Shown here one piece after another: positions 32,729 through 35,317 of a DNA stretch of 35,317 bases. Position 1 is the first letter of the stretch; the number at the start of each line of letters is the position of its first letter. A model generated the notes under the pieces. The model saw nothing but the letters and a program-made list of their open reading frames with translations. It did not search any database and was not told the origin of the DNA. The position numbers were made by a program, and so were the translations under genes. The stretch is from Clostridia bacterium (lineage in GTDB: Bacteria; Bacillota; Clostridia; UBA1381; UBA9506): contig JAFQJE010000006.1 of NCBI GenBank assembly GCA_017415145.1, positions 1 to 35,317 on the forward strand, in the 5' to 3' direction.

Positions 32729-35072
32729 ATTTATGTTTTTTCTTTACTTTACCTACTATTATTATTCCTGATAAGAATACTGCTGTCACGCCTACACACA
32801 TCAACGCTCTAGCTAACGATCCCAAATCTTTGACAGGCTCAGGAGTCTCCTGTGATGACAGCACCGACGACAGAGATGTTGTAACTGCAGATGCGTCATA
32901 CAAAAGCATATACGTTCTGTACAAAAATTCTGCACCTTCTTCTCTTGTAACGAGCGTCTTCGGTGAAAATTCTCCTGAGTTTTCCACAAGTCCGCACTGT
33001 ACTGCGATTGATATGTAGCCCATTGCATCCGACGAAATCTCTTCTTTATCCGCAAACTGCAGATATTCTAAGAAATTATCAGGGTACTGATAACCCTTCC
33101 GGTCCGCAAGAACTTTACCGCACAAAGCCAGCAAATGCTCTTTTGTAACAAAAGATTTTCCTCCGAAGTTGCCACTTTCATCCGCTTTTGTCAAGCCGAG
33201 TTTTTCCGCAGTTGCTATATATTCATAATATTTGTTTCCCTCTTTTATATCAGGAAAGCTCACTTCCGCCTCTTCATCTATGTTATAAAACATTTTTACC
33301 AAAGCCATGGTAAAATCGTATTTTGTAAGATTTGTGCGGGGATAGAAGTTTTTCCTTTTATCAAGAGTAAATACTCCTTTTGACACTAAAAACCTTATGG
33401 CTTCACTTCTTGAAAGACTCACGTCTTCTGCATCGTTTATGGTTACGTCATTTTCAACAACCTGATAATTGCCTGAACGAAGTGCAGAAAATTCTATGGT
33501 GCCGCTACGTTCATCAAACTGACCGCCACGGTTGTCTGTGGCTCCTTCGTTACTTGCAATAACAGTAGAATATTCATACTTTGCAGGAACAACAAACCAC
33601 ACAGGTGATGCTATACTGTCTGCAGGATGGTTGTTTCTGTCTGTAAACACGATTGAGTAGTCTTCTTCATTTTTTGTATATTCGATGCTAAAGGTATCTG
33701 TATTTTCTTCCAAAATGGCAAGCTCTGCAGTATTTACATATATGCTGTGCTCTGCGTCAAGATTGATTCTTAACCCCGAAACACTTGAGAGTGCCTCACT
33801 TACTCCCTCCTGAAACTCAATACGTACAGGTTTTTCTAAATCTACTCCCTTACACACAAGTTCTGGAATAGTGCGTGCAGTTCGTATCTGGGAAATTTTT
33901 TTGGAATTGCACAAAGACACAAGCTGTCCCATGCAGATTGCTCCGTTTTCGGCAATAATCGAAACTGCATCCTTTGTAACAGTAATAGTATTGTTGTGTG
34001 CCTTAAGAGCGGCTCGCGAACACTTGTTTACCGCATATTCCATAAACTGTGCCACGACTTTTTTGCCGTTTTCATTTACTCCCCCTGAAACAGATACCAA
34101 AGACGAGAGGTAATTTACATAATCGTCGATACCACGAAATGACGCACAGCGTCCATAATCAGGTGTCACATTTGAAGGTACATTTTCTGCAGATATAAGC
34201 CCCGTCAGGTTTTCTGTATCAAGATCTTTTTCGCCGGTGTAATACTTTGTCTGCAAAAGCTCACCGTCAAGCAACGCCCAACGCTTACTGTATGGAAGTT
34301 CCATTTTTTCACTATTAGAGTCATTGACAAAAAATTCAACCAGTACTGCCGCATCACTTAAAACAGAAATTCTCGAAAAATCACGAAAATTTCCCAAGGC
34401 TACTGATTTTTTAATTTTTTCACGCTGTATGGGTGAAAAAATCATAGTGTCGTCAGAAATACTATTCAAAAAATTATATCTCTTAAATGCTCGGGTTACT
34501 GCACCGTTTCTTCCGAAGGAATGAATCTCATCAGGGGTAATGTTTACCACATTGAGATAGTCCACCGCAAATTTTTGAAGATACTCTGCCACAGGCTCAG
34601 AGATTTGCGCTACATCGGAAAATACTTCTGCATCCCCTTTAAAGTTTCCTGCTCCTGTAGACAAGTTTTCCTGCGCAACAACCTCCAAAATAGGCACATT
34701 ACCGGGGAAACTCATTTTGTAGGTGTACAGAAGTTGTCTGTATACAACCTGTCCCATATAATAAAATATGTCTGTATCAATATCCTGAACGTATTTTAAG
34801 TTTTTAAAAAACACAAAGGGCACGTCCTTGTTTTCTGACGCGGTAATTGCGGCACCGTCCTTATAATAAAAGGAAAATACCTTGCCGTGATTGTCGGAAA
34901 ACAACTCGGGCACGCCGTCGCCTGTTACATCAATCAAAACAAAACTTGAGGCGTTAGATGATGTAATTACTCTTCTGTATTCGGCTTCCCACGCCGCCTC
35001 CTGTGCAAAGGTAACAGGAATCAAGGTCACTAATATAATAATTGTCAAAAACAATGAAATAATTTTTTTCAT
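32727..35072 (-). CDS. SLH-domain protein with a C-terminal membrane segment
   Basis: The product (781 residues) has a signal peptide (residues 1-24, ending TFAQ), then a segment with FVLIDVTGDGVPELFSD, a Ca2+-loop-like DxxGDGxxE motif. A long region without a recognised family follows. Three SLH-like repeats lie near the C-terminus (about 560-740; SRSEAIRFLVSKGVF; SFPDIKEGNKYYEYIATAEKLGLT; a third). The end is a hydrophobic helix and a Lys-rich tail (GIIIVGKVKKKHK), a membrane stop. A protein with both SLH repeats and a C-terminal transmembrane anchor could span from membrane to wall. The ATG at 35072 is preferred because AGGAG lies 9 nt upstream; ATG 35081 overlaps the site. Confidence 0.85.
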   Translation of the reverse strand: MKKIISLFLTIIILVTLIPVTFAQEAAWEAEYRRVITSSNASSFVLIDVTGDGVPELFSDNHGKVFSFYYKDGAAITASENKDVPFVFFKNLKYVQDIDTDIFYYMGQVVYRQLLYTYKMSFPGNVPILEVVAQENLSTGAGNFKGDAEVFSDVAQISEPVAEYLQKFAVDYLNVVNITPDEIHSFGRNGAVTRAFKRYNFLNSISDDTMIFSPIQREKIKKSVALGNFRDFSRISVLSDAAVLVEFFVNDSNSEKMELPYSKRWALLDGELLQTKYYTGEKDLDTENLTGLISAENVPSNVTPDYGRCASFRGIDDYVNYLSSLVSVSGGVNENGKKVVAQFMEYAVNKCSRAALKAHNNTITVTKDAVSIIAENGAICMGQLVSLCNSKKISQIRTARTIPELVCKGVDLEKPVRIEFQEGVSEALSSVSGLRINLDAEHSIYVNTAELAILEENTDTFSIEYTKNEEDYSIVFTDRNNHPADSIASPVWFVVPAKYEYSTVIASNEGATDNRGGQFDERSGTIEFSALRSGNYQVVENDVTINDAEDVSLSRSEAIRFLVSKGVFTLDKRKNFYPRTNLTKYDFTMALVKMFYNIDEEAEVSFPDIKEGNKYYEYIATAEKLGLTKADESGNFGGKSFVTKEHLLALCGKVLADRKGYQYPDNFLEYLQFADKEEISSDAMGYISIAVQCGLVENSGEFSPKTLVTREEGAEFLYRTYMLLYDASAVTTSLSSVLSSQETPEPVKDLGSLARALMCVGVTAVFLSGIIIVGKVKKKHK

Positions 35073-35192
35073 AATTTGCATCTCCTGAGGGAAATATATA
35101 TTTATTATATAGTTTTATATATAAAAAATCAATGTTTTTTCGCCAAAATATATGTCGTTTATAATACCCGAAAAAATATTGTAAAAAAATGC

Positions 35193-35221
35193 TTGACAAA
35201 ATAAACTTTATAGTGTAAAAT
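35193..35221 (+). promoter_or_regulatory. Promoter of tRNA-Met
   Basis: TTGACA (35193-35198), a 17-bp spacer and TAAAAT (35216-35221) precede the tRNA by 18 bp. Confidence 0.85.
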
Positions 35222-35239
35222 ACATTTTGTCAGTTTTGT

Positions 35240-35316
35240 GGCGGCATAGCTCAGTTGGCTAGAGTACTCGGTTCATACCCGATTGGTCGCTGGTTCAAAT
35301 CCAGCTGCCGCTACCA
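35240..35316 (+). tRNA. tRNA-Met (elongator, anticodon CAT)
   Basis: The 77-nt cloverleaf has acceptor GGCGGCA/TGCCGCT, D-stem GCTC/GAGT, anticodon loop TTCATAC (CAT), T-arm GCTGG-TTCAAAT-CCAGC and an encoded CCA end. The first pair is G-U, common in elongator tRNA-Met, and the top anticodon-stem pair is a C-U mismatch. It lacks the initiator C1-A72 feature. It ends one base before the window edge, and more tRNA genes may follow. Confidence 0.95.
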
Positions 35317-35317
35317 A

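Overview
The window comes from an anaerobic, low-GC, Gram-positive-type bacterium, most likely an uncultured member of the Clostridia (Bacillota). Four points support this: the oxygen-sensitive class III ribonucleotide reductase pair NrdD/NrdG, a biotin-dependent sodium-pumping decarboxylase, four exported S-layer-homology (SLH) proteins, and the Clostridia-style order U32 peptidase-maf-mreBCD-PBP-minC. Promoters of the TTGACA-17-TATAAT type and GGAGG ribosome sites occur throughout.

Layout. Positions 1-1992 (minus) hold a membrane decarboxylase operon (gamma, biotin carrier, beta, start of alpha). Positions 2249-4130 (plus) hold a RpiR-type regulator overlapping queA. Positions 4280-7408 (minus) hold nrdD-nrdG-dut, a deoxynucleotide operon that shares its upstream region with a divergent Crp/Fnr-type regulator (7562-8203). 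Positions 8241-9353 carry an orphan sugar-ABC ATPase. Positions 9530-13196 (minus) are a three-gene surface cluster: a small membrane-anchored protein followed by two SLH proteins. A tRNA-Thr follows, and then a compact 493-bp element in which a DUF559 (Vsr-fold) nuclease gene exactly fills the space between two inverted copies of a 57-bp double-hairpin repeat. Positions 13986-20130 (minus) hold a sugar-nucleotidyltransferase, a 1027-residue SLH protein with a structured leader (probably the main S-layer protein), a third, solo copy of the repeat, a PfkB sugar kinase and an XRE repressor with a 37-bp inverted-repeat site. Positions 20360-25000 hold diaminopimelate dehydrogenase, a divergent GyrB/ParE-like subunit and IMP dehydrogenase. 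Positions 25183-32190 (plus) form the cell-shape operon, followed by methylglyoxal synthase. The window closes with an SLH protein that also has a C-terminal membrane segment, and an elongator tRNA-Met.

Themes. Much of the window concerns the envelope: S-layer-type proteins, meso-diaminopimelate synthesis, MreBCD/PBP elongation, MinC and sugar activation. The least explained structures are the nuclease-repeat element with its dispersed solo copy, the shared Crp/Fnr-type operator between nrdD and the regulator gene, the operator or hairpin at the XRE gene, a 46-bp perfect palindrome after queA, and an MreB lacking its usual C-terminal end.
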